DNA of 64,000 nucleotides from JAJPXI01 sp051867655 (GCA_051867655.1 JBJDYV010000109.1:1-64000), one strand, 5' to 3'; counted from the first letter of the stretch, positions 43,975 through 54,340 are shown. Translations and numbers: made by a program. The notes: generated by a model not told the origin, from the sequence alone.

Positions 43975-44976
43975 ATGAAACGAGTCGTGGCCGCGGCGGC
44001 GGGGCTGGTATTGATTCTATTTCTGCTGCCCATCCTGTTGGTAGAGGGACCCGCCGGAACGAAAGCGGAGGAGACTCCGCTGGTTCTGCCGGCAACCCCG
44101 ACCCCCGCCCGGGCGCAGGGGGAGACGGGGACGGAAAAGGACGCTCAGACCACGGTGCGGGTGGCCATGGAGGGCGGCGAGGTGGCGGAGATGACCATGG
44201 AGGACTACCTCTGGTCCGTGGTGGCCGCCGAGATGCCCGCGTCCTTTGAGGTGGAGGCCCTGAAGGCCCAGGCGGTCACCGCCCGGACCTATACCACCTG
44301 GAAGATGGCGGCGGGGGAGCAGAACCACCCGGAAGCCGACGTCTGCACGGACATCAACTGCTGTCAGGCCTTCCTGAGCCGGGAGCAGGCCGCCGCCAAC
44401 TGGGGCGCGTCGGCGGCGGAGTACATAGAGAAAATCAGCGCCGCCGTGGCGGCCACCGACGGGCAGATCATGACCTATGAGGGACAGCCCATCCAGGCGG
44501 TGTTTTTCTCCTCCTCCGCCGGGCGCACGGAGGACGCCGTGGCGGTGTGGGGCAATTCGGTGCCCTACCTGGTGGGTGTGGACAGCCCCGAGGGGGAAAA
44601 TGTGCCCAATTATCACACCGAGGTCACCCTGACGGCGGAGGAATTCCGGGCGATTTTTCTGGCGGAGTACCCCGGGGCCGATCTCAGCGGTAAGCCGGAT
44701 ACCTGGTTCCGCAATCAGACCTTCACCGCGTCCGGCCGGGTGGCAGCCATGGACGTGGGGGGTGTGAACGTGAAGGGCACCCAGCTGCGCAGCCTGTTCT
44801 CCCTGCGCTCCACCAGCTTCACGGTGGAGGCCGGGGCGGACTGCGTGACGTTCCGGGTCACCGGGTACGGCCACGGCGTGGGCATGAGCCAGTACGGAGC
44901 CAACACCCTGGCCCAGCAGGGCAAGACCTGGGAGGAAATCCTGGCGTGGTACTACACGGGTATAGAAATCGGCTGA
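43975..44976 (+). CDS. spoIID: Stage II sporulation protein D (lytic transglycosylase)
   Basis: A 333-residue membrane-anchored murein hydrolase used in engulfment. An N-terminal membrane anchor (residues about 7-27) is followed by a linker and the SpoIID domain; the catalytic Glu is in VVAAEMPASFE, followed by EALKAQAVTARTYT, and the C-terminus has GYGHGVGMSQYGA. The longer frame from 43918 is not used, as AGGAGG lies 5 bases before the ATG at 43975. Divergent from gltA paralogue 2. A sigma-E promoter would be expected from family knowledge but was not identified. Confidence 0.93.
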   Translation: MKRVVAAAAGLVLILFLLPILLVEGPAGTKAEETPLVLPATPTPARAQGETGTEKDAQTTVRVAMEGGEVAEMTMEDYLWSVVAAEMPASFEVEALKAQAVTARTYTTWKMAAGEQNHPEADVCTDINCCQAFLSREQAAANWGASAAEYIEKISAAVAATDGQIMTYEGQPIQAVFFSSSAGRTEDAVAVWGNSVPYLVGVDSPEGENVPNYHTEVTLTAEEFRAIFLAEYPGADLSGKPDTWFRNQTFTASGRVAAMDVGGVNVKGTQLRSLFSLRSTSFTVEAGADCVTFRVTGYGHGVGMSQYGANTLAQQGKTWEEILAWYYTGIEIG

Positions 44977-44992
44977 TACGGGTAAAAAAGTA

Positions 44993-45021
44993 TTGCAATT
45001 CCTTATAATGTGTGGTATACT
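44993..45021 (+). promoter_or_regulatory. Promoter of the rimP-nusA-infB operon
   Basis: TTGCAA (44993-44998), a 17-base spacer and TATACT (45016-45021), leaving a 5' leader of about 105 bases before rimP. Confidence 0.8.
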
Positions 45022-45048
45022 ACACACAGTATAATCGGAAGTATTGGT

Positions 45049-45076
45049 AAGAGTGGGGTTCGCCCCGCTCTTTCTT
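45049..45076 (+). promoter_or_regulatory. Leader hairpin before rimP, terminator-like
   Basis: AAGAGTGGGG (45049-45058) pairs with CCCCGCTCTT (45063-45072) around a TTCG loop and is followed by TCTT. It looks like a weak intrinsic terminator in the leader, so transcription of the operon may be attenuated here, a plausible place for NusA feedback. Confidence 0.6.
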
Positions 45077-45132
45077 ATTGAAAAATCCGAGATTGTAAAA
45101 GATTGACATTTTCTCCGGGAGGCGGCTGAAAC

Positions 45133-45579
45133 ATGGCAAAAGTGACCGAACTGACCGCGGCGTTGGCCGCCCCGATCGCCCAGGAGCAGGGCTGTACCCT
45201 TTGGGACGTGGAATACGTCAAGGAGGCGGGCACCTGGATCCTGCGGGTGTATATCGACAAGGAGGGCGGCGTGTCCATCAACGACTGCGAAGCGGTGTCC
45301 CGCCCCCTGTCTGACAAGCTGGACGAGGTGGACCCCATCGAGGGCTCCTACACCCTGGAGGTCGCCTCCGCCGGAGCCGAGCGGGTGCTGAAAAAGCCCG
45401 AGCATTTCGCGGCCTTCCTGGGCAGCGAGGTGGACGTGCGCCTCTACCGCCCCATCAACGGCAAAAAAGAGTTCGTCGGAGTGTTGGCGGGCTATGAGAA
45501 CGGAAACGTATTGCTGGAGGGAGACCTCCGCTTTGAGAAAAAGGACGTTGCGCAGGTGCGCCTGCATGTGACGTTTTAA
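45133..45579 (+). CDS. rimP: Ribosome maturation factor RimP
   Basis: A 148-residue 30S assembly factor. The N-terminal domain has GCTLWDVEYVKEAGTWILRV and VSINDCEAVSRPLS; a C-terminal SH3-like barrel follows (VDVRLYRPINGKKEFVGVL). Length and order are typical. The start follows GGGAGG. It is the first gene of the operon, 22 bases before nusA. Confidence 0.95.
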   Translation: MAKVTELTAALAAPIAQEQGCTLWDVEYVKEAGTWILRVYIDKEGGVSINDCEAVSRPLSDKLDEVDPIEGSYTLEVASAGAERVLKKPEHFAAFLGSEVDVRLYRPINGKKEFVGVLAGYENGNVLLEGDLRFEKKDVAQVRLHVTF

Positions 45580-45601
45580 GTGTTAAAGGAGAGTATACGA
45601 C

Positions 45602-46768
45602 ATGGCTAAGAAGGCTTCCGCCCCCAAGAGCAATGAGCTGGACGGCAAGGAATTTTTTGCTGCCATCGAGCTGATCGAAAAGGAGAAGGGGATTCCCAAG
45701 TCCTACATGATCGAGAAGATCACCCAGGCCCTGCTGTCCGCCTACAAGCGCGACCACGAAGGAGTGGGCGACAACGTGGTGGTCGAGTGCAACGAACAGG
45801 CCGGCGAGGTGCGCATGTACGTCAAGAAGGACGTGGTGGAGACTGTGGACAACCCCGCCACCGAGATGAGCCTGACCGAGGCGCGGGAGAAGCTGCCCCG
45901 GGCTGAGCTGGGCGACGTGATCCGCATCGAGATCAAGCCCCGCAACTTCGGGCGCATCGCCGCCCAGACCGCCCGCCAGGTCATCATCCAGGGCATGCGC
46001 GAGGCCGAGCGGGGCATGATCTATGACGAGTTCTCCGCCAAGGAGCATGAGATCCTGACCGGCGTGGTCACCCGGATCGACCCCCGCAGCGGCGCCGCGT
46101 CCATCCGCATTACCAGCGGCGGCGAGTTCACCGACGCCTTCCTGGCCGCCGGCGAGCAGGTCAAGGGCGAGACCATCACCGAGGGCGACCGCCTGAAGGT
46201 CTATGTGGTGGAGGTCCGCCGTTCCACCCGCGGGCCCCAGGTCATGATCTCCCGTACCCATCCCGGCCTGGTCCGCCGCCTGTTTGAGCTGGAGGTGCCC
46301 GAGATCTACGACGGCACCGTGGAGGTCAAGTCCATCGCCCGCGAGGCGGGCAGCCGCACCAAGATCGCCGTGTGGTCCGACGACGAGAACGTGGATCCCA
46401 TCGGCGCCTGCGTCGGCCCCCGCGGCCAGCGCGTCAACAACATCGTGGAGGAGCTCCACGGGGAGAAGATGGACATCATCAAGTACAGCGATGACCCCGC
46501 CGCGTATGTGGCCGCTTCCTTGGCCCCCGCCGACGTGGTCAGCGTGACCATCCTGGAGGACGGCAAGAGCTGCCGCGTGGTGGTGCCCGACGACCAGCTG
46601 TCCCTGGCCATCGGCAAGGAGGGCCAGAATGCCCGCCTGGCCGCCCGGCTGACGGGCTGGAAGATCGACATTAAGCCGGAGAGCGCCCCCGATGAGGAGC
46701 CCGAGCTTGCGACGGAGGAACCGGCGGCGGAGACCGAGGCCGAATGCGCCGAGGGCGCGGAGGAATAA
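45602..46768 (+). CDS. nusA: Transcription termination/antitermination factor NusA
   Basis: A 388-residue factor that binds RNA polymerase. The N-terminal domain (to about 130) contacts polymerase; S1 (about 135-200), then KH1 and KH2 (about 225-350; IGACVGPRGQRV and LAIGKEGQNARLAARL) bind RNA. The C-terminal acidic tail (from about 358) is short, as in Firmicutes. The last part, from codon 341, is present a second time at 46924-47062 after a 155-base insert. Start with AAGGAG. Confidence 0.95.
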   Translation: MAKKASAPKSNELDGKEFFAAIELIEKEKGIPKSYMIEKITQALLSAYKRDHEGVGDNVVVECNEQAGEVRMYVKKDVVETVDNPATEMSLTEAREKLPRAELGDVIRIEIKPRNFGRIAAQTARQVIIQGMREAERGMIYDEFSAKEHEILTGVVTRIDPRSGAASIRITSGGEFTDAFLAAGEQVKGETITEGDRLKVYVVEVRRSTRGPQVMISRTHPGLVRRLFELEVPEIYDGTVEVKSIAREAGSRTKIAVWSDDENVDPIGACVGPRGQRVNNIVEELHGEKMDIIKYSDDPAAYVAASLAPADVVSVTILEDGKSCRVVVPDDQLSLAIGKEGQNARLAARLTGWKIDIKPESAPDEEPELATEEPAAETEAECAEGAEE

Positions 46769-46923
46769 GGTCTGGCTGGCCCTCCGGGGCCCCGCAAAGC
46801 GGGGCGGCGCGATAAGCGCCGTAAATCCGGAGCGGAAGCGGAGGATTTGCGCAGGGAGGATTCATTCCGACCGAGCATTGAAATCATCGGGGTCCCCACG
46901 GAAGGCGCAGCCTTTCGCGGGGC
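46769..46923 (+). repeat. Hairpin-rich insert 3 (between nusA and its duplicated tail)
   Basis: A 155-bp non-coding insert. Successive hairpins: GCCCCGC/GCGGGGC (46789-46805), GGCGC/GCGCC (46806-46820) and AAATCC/GGATTT (46823-46848). Then GGATTCATTCC, GCATTGAAATCAT and the core hairpin at 46894-46922: CCCC, a GAAGGC/GCCTTTC-type stem and GGGG. The order matches insert 2 at 39.8 kb. Confidence 0.78.
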
Positions 46924-47062
46924 GGGCCAGAACGCCCGCCTGGCCGCCCGGCTGACGGGCTGGAAGATCGACATCAAGCCGGAGAGCGCCCCCGATGAGG
47001 AGCCCGAGCTTGCGGCAGAAGAACCGGCGGCGGAGACCGGGGAAGCCGCCGGGGAGCTGTAA
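46924..47062 (+). pseudogene. Duplicated 3' end of nusA
   Basis: 139 bases nearly identical to the nusA 3' end at 46621-46768: the first about 115 bases differ at only a handful of positions, mostly third codon bases; the last acidic codons differ and are shorter. It keeps the nusA frame and its own stop TAA. There is no start codon with a ribosome-binding site, so it is a relic rather than a gene. A 71-codon frame from 46847 through the insert is not called. Confidence 0.85.
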
Positions 47063-47098
47063 GAAGTTAAAATATAAGTTCGGAAAGGGGTGGCAGCG

Positions 47099-47374
47099 GT
47101 GCCCAAGAAAATTCCCATGCGGCAGTGCGTCGGCTGCCGGGAGATGAAGGAAAAGCGGCAGCTGATCCGGGTGGTCAAAAGCCCGGAGGGCGAGGTTTCC
47201 CTGGATTTCAAGGGAAAGAAGCCCGGCCGGGGCGCTTACCTCTGCCCCGATCCGGAATGCCTGAAGCGTGCCCGCAAGGCCCGGGCCCTGGAGCGGGCCT
47301 TTGAGACCGCCCTGCCCCCCGAGGTGTACGAGGCGCTGGAGGAGCAGATGAAAGCGGGTGAGGGCGATGAGTGA
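47099..47374 (+). CDS. ylxR: YlxR (DUF448) RNA-binding protein
   Basis: A 91-residue protein conserved between nusA and infB in Firmicutes. The signature is MRQCVGCREMKEK near the N-terminus, followed by GKKPGRGAYLCPDPECLKRA. YlxR binds RNA and in some species affects RNase P. The GTG at 47099 is preferred over GTG 47090, because GGAAAGGGG ends at 47090. It overlaps ylxQ by 8 bases. Confidence 0.9.
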   Translation: MPKKIPMRQCVGCREMKEKRQLIRVVKSPEGEVSLDFKGKKPGRGAYLCPDPECLKRARKARALERAFETALPPEVYEALEEQMKAGEGDE

Positions 47375-47822
47375 CGCGGCCCTGCACCTGCTGGGCCTGG
47401 CCCGCAAGGCCGGGCGCATTGAGGTGGGCGAGGAGCCGGTGGGCGCCGCCTGCCGCGCCCGGAAGGCCAAGCTGCTGCTCCTGGCCTGCGACGCCGCCGA
47501 CAACACCGCCCGCCGGGCGGAGCACTTTGCCCAGGCGGGAAATACACTTTGCGTCCGCGTCCCCTTCACCAAGGAGCAGATGGGGGGCACGGTCGGCCGC
47601 GGAAGCTGCGCCATGGCAGCTCTGACCGATGCCGGAATGGCGGCCAGCTTTCTGAACAAGCTGGCGCAGACCGACCCGGAGCAGTACGGCGAAGCGGCAG
47701 CCGCGCTGGACACCAAGGCGCAGAAGGTCCTGCAGCGCCAGCGCGAACAGCGTCAGCATGAAAAGAATCTGGCAAAAGGGAAGCAAAAGCCATGGTGTGC
47801 GCCTCCCAAGTCCGGTAAGTAA
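47367..47822 (+). CDS. ylxQ: L7Ae/YlxQ-family RNA-binding protein
   Basis: A 151-residue protein of the L7Ae/L30e fold that binds kink-turn RNA. The family segment HLLGLARKAGRIEVGEEPV near the N-terminus and KLLLLACDAADNT follow. A basic C-terminal tail of about 40 residues is longer than in Bacillus YlxQ. The ATG at 47367 overlaps the ylxR stop. Part of the rimP-nusA-infB operon. Confidence 0.88.
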   Translation: MSDAALHLLGLARKAGRIEVGEEPVGAACRARKAKLLLLACDAADNTARRAEHFAQAGNTLCVRVPFTKEQMGGTVGRGSCAMAALTDAGMAASFLNKLAQTDPEQYGEAAAALDTKAQKVLQRQREQRQHEKNLAKGKQKPWCAPPKSGK

Positions 47823-47857
47823 AAGAACTGTTTATCCTTTCTATGGAGGTGGCCCAT

Positions 47858-50227
<2,370 letters not shown>

Positions 50228-50315
50228 TCCTACCCCTATCCAGCCGACACCGTCCCGGCATAGCCGGGCCGCTTCCGCTAAAAATATGCCACCGGCATAT
50301 TTTCTTAACGCTGCA
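50228..50315 (+). repeat. Palindromic insert 4 (after infB)
   Basis: An 88-bp stretch with two hairpins, CCCGGC/GCCGGG (50254-50268) and AAAATATGCC/GGCATATTTT (50281-50303). The latter ends in TTTT and may also act as a terminator. It has no clear match to inserts 1-3, so it may be a different repeat family. Confidence 0.5.
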
Positions 50316-50336
50316 GTGGAGCAGATTGAGGTATAA
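50316..50336 (+). pseudogene. Duplicated infB tail (seven codons)
   Basis: GTG GAG CAG ATT GAG GTA TAA repeats the infB end ATG GAA CAG ATT GAG GTG TGA with four differences in 21 bases, three of them synonymous (two codon third positions and the stop). It also creates a TATAAT box at 50332-50337. Too short to stand alone; the call rests on the parallel with nusA and nadE. Confidence 0.5.
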
Positions 50337-50364
50337 TACCCGAGGTTATAATATTCAACCCAGA

Positions 50365-50387
50365 GGGGCGGGCGGTACGCCCGCCCC
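50365..50387 (+). promoter_or_regulatory. Hairpin in the leader of rbfA
   Basis: GGGGCGGGC (50365-50373) pairs with GCCCGCCCC (50379-50387), loop GGTAC, followed by TTGT. Two TATAAT boxes precede it (50332-50337 and 50346-50351), so rbfA may have its own promoter with a leader hairpin. The T-tract is too poor for a sure terminator. Confidence 0.45.
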
Positions 50388-50412
50388 TTGTCGCTTATAG
50401 GAGAAGAAAAGT

Positions 50413-50802
50413 ATGGCAAGCAATCGAATCGGACGCATCAATGAGGAAATCCAGCGGGAGCTGTCCGCCCTGATCCGCGCGGTGAAGGACCCCCGGGTGA
50501 CCGGCATGGTGTCGGTCACGGCGGTGGAGACCACCCCTGACCTGCGGTACGCCAAGGTATTTATCAGTGTGCTGGACAAGAGCGACAGCACCCAGGTGCT
50601 CAAGGGCCTGAAGTCGGCTTCCGGCTGGCTGCGCCGGGAGCTGGGGCGCGCCCTGCAGCTGCGCTATACCCCCGAGCTGCAGTTTGAGCGGGACGACTCC
50701 ATCGACAAGGGCGCGCATATCCTGGATATGCTCCGCAATCCGGAGGTCGTCAAGCCCGCCAATCCGGCCAACGCGCACATCAATCTGGACGACGAGGAGT
50801 GA
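50413..50802 (+). CDS. rbfA: Ribosome-binding factor A
   Basis: A 129-residue KH-like 30S maturation factor. The N-terminal NRIGRINEEIQRELSALI and the following KDPRVTGMVSVTAVETTPDL (family core) and AKVFISVL are clear. The C-terminal tail is acidic. Start with AGGAG. In the cluster order it sits between infB and nrnA as in Bacillus. Confidence 0.95.
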   Translation: MASNRIGRINEEIQRELSALIRAVKDPRVTGMVSVTAVETTPDLRYAKVFISVLDKSDSTQVLKGLKSASGWLRRELGRALQLRYTPELQFERDDSIDKGAHILDMLRNPEVVKPANPANAHINLDDEE

Positions 50803-50807
50803 GGGAC

Positions 50808-51755
50808 ATGACTGCGAAGGAAGCCGCCGCCCTGCTGATGGAGCGGGACAACATGCTCATTCTGACCCACCGCCGTCCCGACGGGGACACCGTGGGCTGC
50901 GCCGCCGCTCTGTGCCTCGCCCTGCGGCAGGCGGGCAAAACGGCCTATGTACTGCCCAACGAGGACGCCACCGCCCTGATCGGCCCCTACATCGAGGGCC
51001 TGGAGCCCCCAGAAGGGTGGGAGCCGGGCTTTGTGGTGTCGGTGGATATCGCCGGAGTGGGCCTGTTCCCGGAAAGCGCGAAAAAATGGGCGGACCAGGT
51101 GGGCCTGGCCATCGACCACCACCCCTCCAACGAAGGATTCGGGGCGGCCAACTGCGTGGACGACACCTGTGCCGCCTGCGGAGAGCTGATCTACGACATC
51201 TGCCGCGAGCTGGGCGAGGTGACGCCGGAGGTCGCCCTGCCCCTGTACGTGGCGGTTTCCACCGACACGGGGTGCTTTGTGTACGGCAACACCACCGCGC
51301 GCACCCACCGGGTGGCCGCCGACCTGATCGAGATCGGCATCCCCTACCGGGACGCCAACAAGCGCCACTTCCGCACCAAGAGCGCCAAGCGCCTGAAGCT
51401 GGAAGCCGTGCTCATGCAGGGCCTGGAGCTGCTGCAGGAGGGGACTCTGGCAATCGGGGCCATCTCCCTGGCAGATATGGCTGCCATCGGGGCCACGGAG
51501 GAGGACGCGGAGGATATCGCCGCCTTCATCGGACAGGTGGAGGGCGTGTACAACTCCGTGACCATCCGGGAGCTGAAGCCCGGGGAGTGCAAGCTCAGCG
51601 TGCGCACTAACCCGGCCAAACTCAACGCCACGAAGGTGTGCGCCCTGCTGGGGGGCGGCGGACACGCCGCCGCTGCCGGCTGCACCGTGTTCGGCACCGT
51701 GCAGGAGGCCCGGGACGCCATCCTCAAAGCCATCGAAACCATCCAAGTACAATAA
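50808..51755 (+). CDS. nrnA: Bifunctional oligoribonuclease/PAP phosphatase NrnA
   Basis: A 315-residue DHH-DHHA1 phosphoesterase that degrades short RNA and dephosphorylates pAp. Metal motifs: HRRPDGDTVG (near 21-30), VSVDIAG, IDHHPSNEGFG, and GGGGHAAAAGC in the DHHA1 domain. Start ATG 50808 with GAGG upstream; the rbfA stop is 5 bases before. Last gene of the operon, followed by a strong terminator. Confidence 0.95.
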   Translation: MTAKEAAALLMERDNMLILTHRRPDGDTVGCAAALCLALRQAGKTAYVLPNEDATALIGPYIEGLEPPEGWEPGFVVSVDIAGVGLFPESAKKWADQVGLAIDHHPSNEGFGAANCVDDTCAACGELIYDICRELGEVTPEVALPLYVAVSTDTGCFVYGNTTARTHRVAADLIEIGIPYRDANKRHFRTKSAKRLKLEAVLMQGLELLQEGTLAIGAISLADMAAIGATEEDAEDIAAFIGQVEGVYNSVTIRELKPGECKLSVRTNPAKLNATKVCALLGGGGHAAAAGCTVFGTVQEARDAILKAIETIQVQ

Positions 51756-51761
51756 AAGAAT

Positions 51762-51796
51762 AACCCCCATGACAGCGTCATGGGGGTTGATTTTTT
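51762..51796. terminator. Terminator of the rimP-nrnA operon
   Basis: AACCCCCATGAC (51762-51773) pairs perfectly with GTCATGGGGGTT (51777-51788), loop AGC, followed by GATTTTTT. It also serves the convergent hydrolase gene. Confidence 0.92.
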
Positions 51797-51800
51797 CGGT

Positions 51801-52742
51801 TTATTTTTGGGGTAAATGCTCCTCCAGCCAGGCGAGAATGTCGTCGAAGACCTCGTCCCGGTTCAGTTCGTTCATGATCTCGTGCCGCCCGTCGGGGTAG
51901 AGGCGGACGGTCAGGTCCTCCGTGCCGGCCTGACGGAAGAAGTCGGCCACCCTGGTCACGCCCTTTCCGTTCTGGCCCACCGGGTCCTTGTCGCCGGAGA
52001 TGAACAGCACCGGGGTGGCGGGGTCCATCTTTTTAAGGTTGCTCTTGCGGGCGATATACTGCAGACCCTCCATCATATCCCGGAACATGCCCGCCGTGGG
52101 AAGGAAGTCGCAGAGGGGATCGGCGATATAGGCGTCCACAATGGCCTCGTCCCGGCTGATCCAGTCCGCCCGGGTGCGGGTGGGGGCGAACTGCTTGTTG
52201 TAGGCCCCGAAGGAGAGCTGCTCCACCAGCTTGCTGTGGGTGCGGGGGCCGGAGGTCCTGCAGACCGCGTTGGACATGTGCCAGCCCGCGGAGACCAGGG
52301 CGGGGGGTTCCTGCCCGGTGCCGGAGAGGATGGCACCCGTCACCGTGCCGGGCCAGTCGATCAGGTAGGTGCGGGTCAGGAAGGAGCCCATGGAGTGGCC
52401 CAGAATGAAATAGGGCAGTTCGGGGTACTTCTGCCCCATGAGCACCCGCAGGCGGCGCACGTCGGCGCTGACCGTGTGCCAGCCGTCCTTCTCCAGGAAG
52501 AAGCCGTACTCCTCGGGGCCGGATGCGGTGCGGCCATGGCCCAGATGGTCATTTCCCACCACCGCGAAGCCGTGCTCGTTCAGAAAGCGGGCCACGGGGG
52601 TGTAGCGGTCGATGTATTCGGACACGCCGTGGACGATCTGTACCACCCCTCGGGGCTGGCCTGATTCCGGCAGCCACTGGCGGGCGAAGATCTGATGCTG
52701 TCCGTCGCAGGAGGGAAAACGGAAGGTATTTGCATTTGCCAT
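51801..52742 (-). CDS. Alpha/beta hydrolase (monoacylglycerol lipase-like)
   Basis: A 313-residue serine hydrolase of the S33/lysophospholipase type. The nucleophile elbow is GHSMGS near residue 115; oxyanion region HGVSEYIDRY; Asp in ISGDKDPVG and His in DGRHEIMNE complete the triad. No signal peptide, so it is cytoplasmic. Start with AGGAG. Lipid or ester substrate not determinable. Confidence 0.88.
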   Translation of the reverse strand: MANANTFRFPSCDGQHQIFARQWLPESGQPRGVVQIVHGVSEYIDRYTPVARFLNEHGFAVVGNDHLGHGRTASGPEEYGFFLEKDGWHTVSADVRRLRVLMGQKYPELPYFILGHSMGSFLTRTYLIDWPGTVTGAILSGTGQEPPALVSAGWHMSNAVCRTSGPRTHSKLVEQLSFGAYNKQFAPTRTRADWISRDEAIVDAYIADPLCDFLPTAGMFRDMMEGLQYIARKSNLKKMDPATPVLFISGDKDPVGQNGKGVTRVADFFRQAGTEDLTVRLYPDGRHEIMNELNRDEVFDDILAWLEEHLPQK

Positions 52743-52882
52743 GGTAAAACCACTCCTTTTGTGCTACACTCATATTATAATGCGGAACGGGCAAAGCCGC
52801 AAGTACGGAAATCGAATCTGTTTTGCCCCAAAACCAGGAAAGCATACCGGACGAACAAAAGAAAAAAGGGAGAGGATCTGCG

Positions 52883-54043
52883 ATGCGACAGAAAACACGC
52901 CTGACGGCAGTGCTGCTGGCCCTGCTGCTTCTGGCCGGATGCGCAGGCACCGGAGAACAGCCCCAGGAGACCCCCAGCGCCGCGCCCACCCCGGAGTCGG
53001 TCCCCACAGCAACTCCTGAGCCTGCCCCCACGCCCACCCCGGAATCGTCTCCGGAACCCACCCCGGAGCCCACGCCGGAGATCGAGTACGAGCTATATTA
53101 CGGCCAGGTGCCCCACATCTTCACCCACTGCCTGATCGCCTACCCCGAGCTGAAGGACGGCAGCGGGAAAATGCGCTACGACACCGACTGCATCAACGTG
53201 ACGGAATTCAAGAACCTGCTCAACGAGCTGTACGCCAACGGCTACTCCCTGGTGGATATCTATGATATTTTCGAGGAGGACGAGAACGGGCGGCTGAGCA
53301 TGAAGGAGGCGGTGGAGGTGCCGGTGGGGCGTAAGCCCCTGGTGTTCTCCATCGACGACGTGGTGTACGACTACGACAAGCGGGGCAACGGCATGGTGGA
53401 CCTGCTGACCCTGGACGAGGAGGGCAACCTGGTCTCGGGCACCTATTTGGCCGACGGCACCATCGATTACTCCTACGACCGGGAGGTGTTCCCCATCCTG
53501 GAGGCTTTCATCGCCGAGCACCCGGACTTCTCCTCCCACGGGGCGCGCCTGACCCTCTGCATGACGGGCTTCGCGGGGGTGTTCGGCTTCCGCACCGAGG
53601 TCAGCGACCGCCCGGGCGACCGCCAGGCGGAGATCGAAAAGGCCACCGCCGTGGCCGACCGCCTGAAGGAGCTGGGCTACTCCTTTGCCAGCCATAGCTA
53701 CGGGCACTATAACCACGAAAAGCACTCGGAGGCCAGCCTGCGGAAAGACCTGCAAGCCTTCCAGGACGAGGTGGTGCCCATCATCGGCGAGGTGTCGGTG
53801 TACGTCTACCCCTACGGCAAGCTGCTGGTTCCCGGCGACCCCCGGTACACCGCCATGCAGGAGTACGGCTTCGACCTGTTCTGCTCGGTGTCCCACTTTT
53901 TCTACAGCCGCAACTACGACAGCGGCGACACCCTCTATATGACCCGGGTGGCCATCGACGGCTACTCCCTGCGGGAGTACCACGACGTGCTCGCCCCGCT
54001 CTTTGACACCAACAAGGTCATCGACCTGGCCAACCGGCCTTAA
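52883..54043 (+). CDS. Polysaccharide-deacetylase-type lipoprotein
   Basis: A 386-residue lipoprotein. The signal peptide ends in a lipobox LLAGC (Cys20). A Pro/Thr/Glu-rich spacer (to about 65) precedes the NodB-like domain, with metal site candidates FSIDDVVYD (DD) and FASHSYGHYNH (HSxxxH). It would deacetylate N-acetyl sugars in the wall. The ATG at 52883 has GAGAGGA upstream; the frame from 52823 is not used. Its leader (LLAGCAGTGEQPQET) closely matches that of the NagZ lipoprotein at 55.3-56.5 kb. A 273-bp repeat follows its stop directly. Confidence 0.85.
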   Translation: MRQKTRLTAVLLALLLLAGCAGTGEQPQETPSAAPTPESVPTATPEPAPTPTPESSPEPTPEPTPEIEYELYYGQVPHIFTHCLIAYPELKDGSGKMRYDTDCINVTEFKNLLNELYANGYSLVDIYDIFEEDENGRLSMKEAVEVPVGRKPLVFSIDDVVYDYDKRGNGMVDLLTLDEEGNLVSGTYLADGTIDYSYDREVFPILEAFIAEHPDFSSHGARLTLCMTGFAGVFGFRTEVSDRPGDRQAEIEKATAVADRLKELGYSFASHSYGHYNHEKHSEASLRKDLQAFQDEVVPIIGEVSVYVYPYGKLLVPGDPRYTAMQEYGFDLFCSVSHFFYSRNYDSGDTLYMTRVAIDGYSLREYHDVLAPLFDTNKVIDLANRP

Positions 54044-54316
54044 GGCAGCGGGAGTCGAACCCGCACCGCATTCCGGCGGCCCTGTTCGGCGCTTTTTGCC
54101 TTGTTGTCCTTGCCTTGCGTCAGCAAGGCTACGTCCGCCGTGCCAAAAATCCCTCGAACATTGCTCGCCGGAATGTGCGAAGCAGTTTTTTCGGAGCGGA
54201 TTTTTGTCCGGGCAAGGAAGTGGCCGCAGGGATTCCTTGAGGTGTTTCTAAGGCCGATGACGCAACATGGGCGGAAATCCGCCCGAAAAACCGGCACGGG
54301 TTCGACTCCCGTTGCC
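54044..54316. repeat. 273-bp element with T-arm-like terminal inverted repeats
   Basis: Its ends, 54044-54063 and 54297-54316, are 20-bp inverted repeats with one mismatch, containing GAGTCGAACCCG/CGGGTTCGACTC, the shape of a tRNA T-arm. Inside are a second inverted repeat GCATTCCGGCG/CGCCGGAATG (54068-54078 and 54166-54175), a CCTTGC/GCAAGG hairpin (54113-54128) and CCAAAAATCC/GGATTTTTG arms. It has no ORF of its own. It could be a MITE-like element or encode a structured RNA. It lies between the deacetylase gene and the DUF3783 gene. Confidence 0.7.
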
Positions 54317-54340
54317 TTTAGAAAAGAGAGTGACAGCGCT

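Noticed and set aside
46847..47062. 71-codon ORF covering the duplicated nusA tail
   Set aside because: No ribosome-binding site; the first part is insert sequence. It is a relic of nusA.
54101..54340. Longer start for the DUF3783 protein
   Set aside because: The extension lies in the 273-bp repeat and has no family-like sequence.
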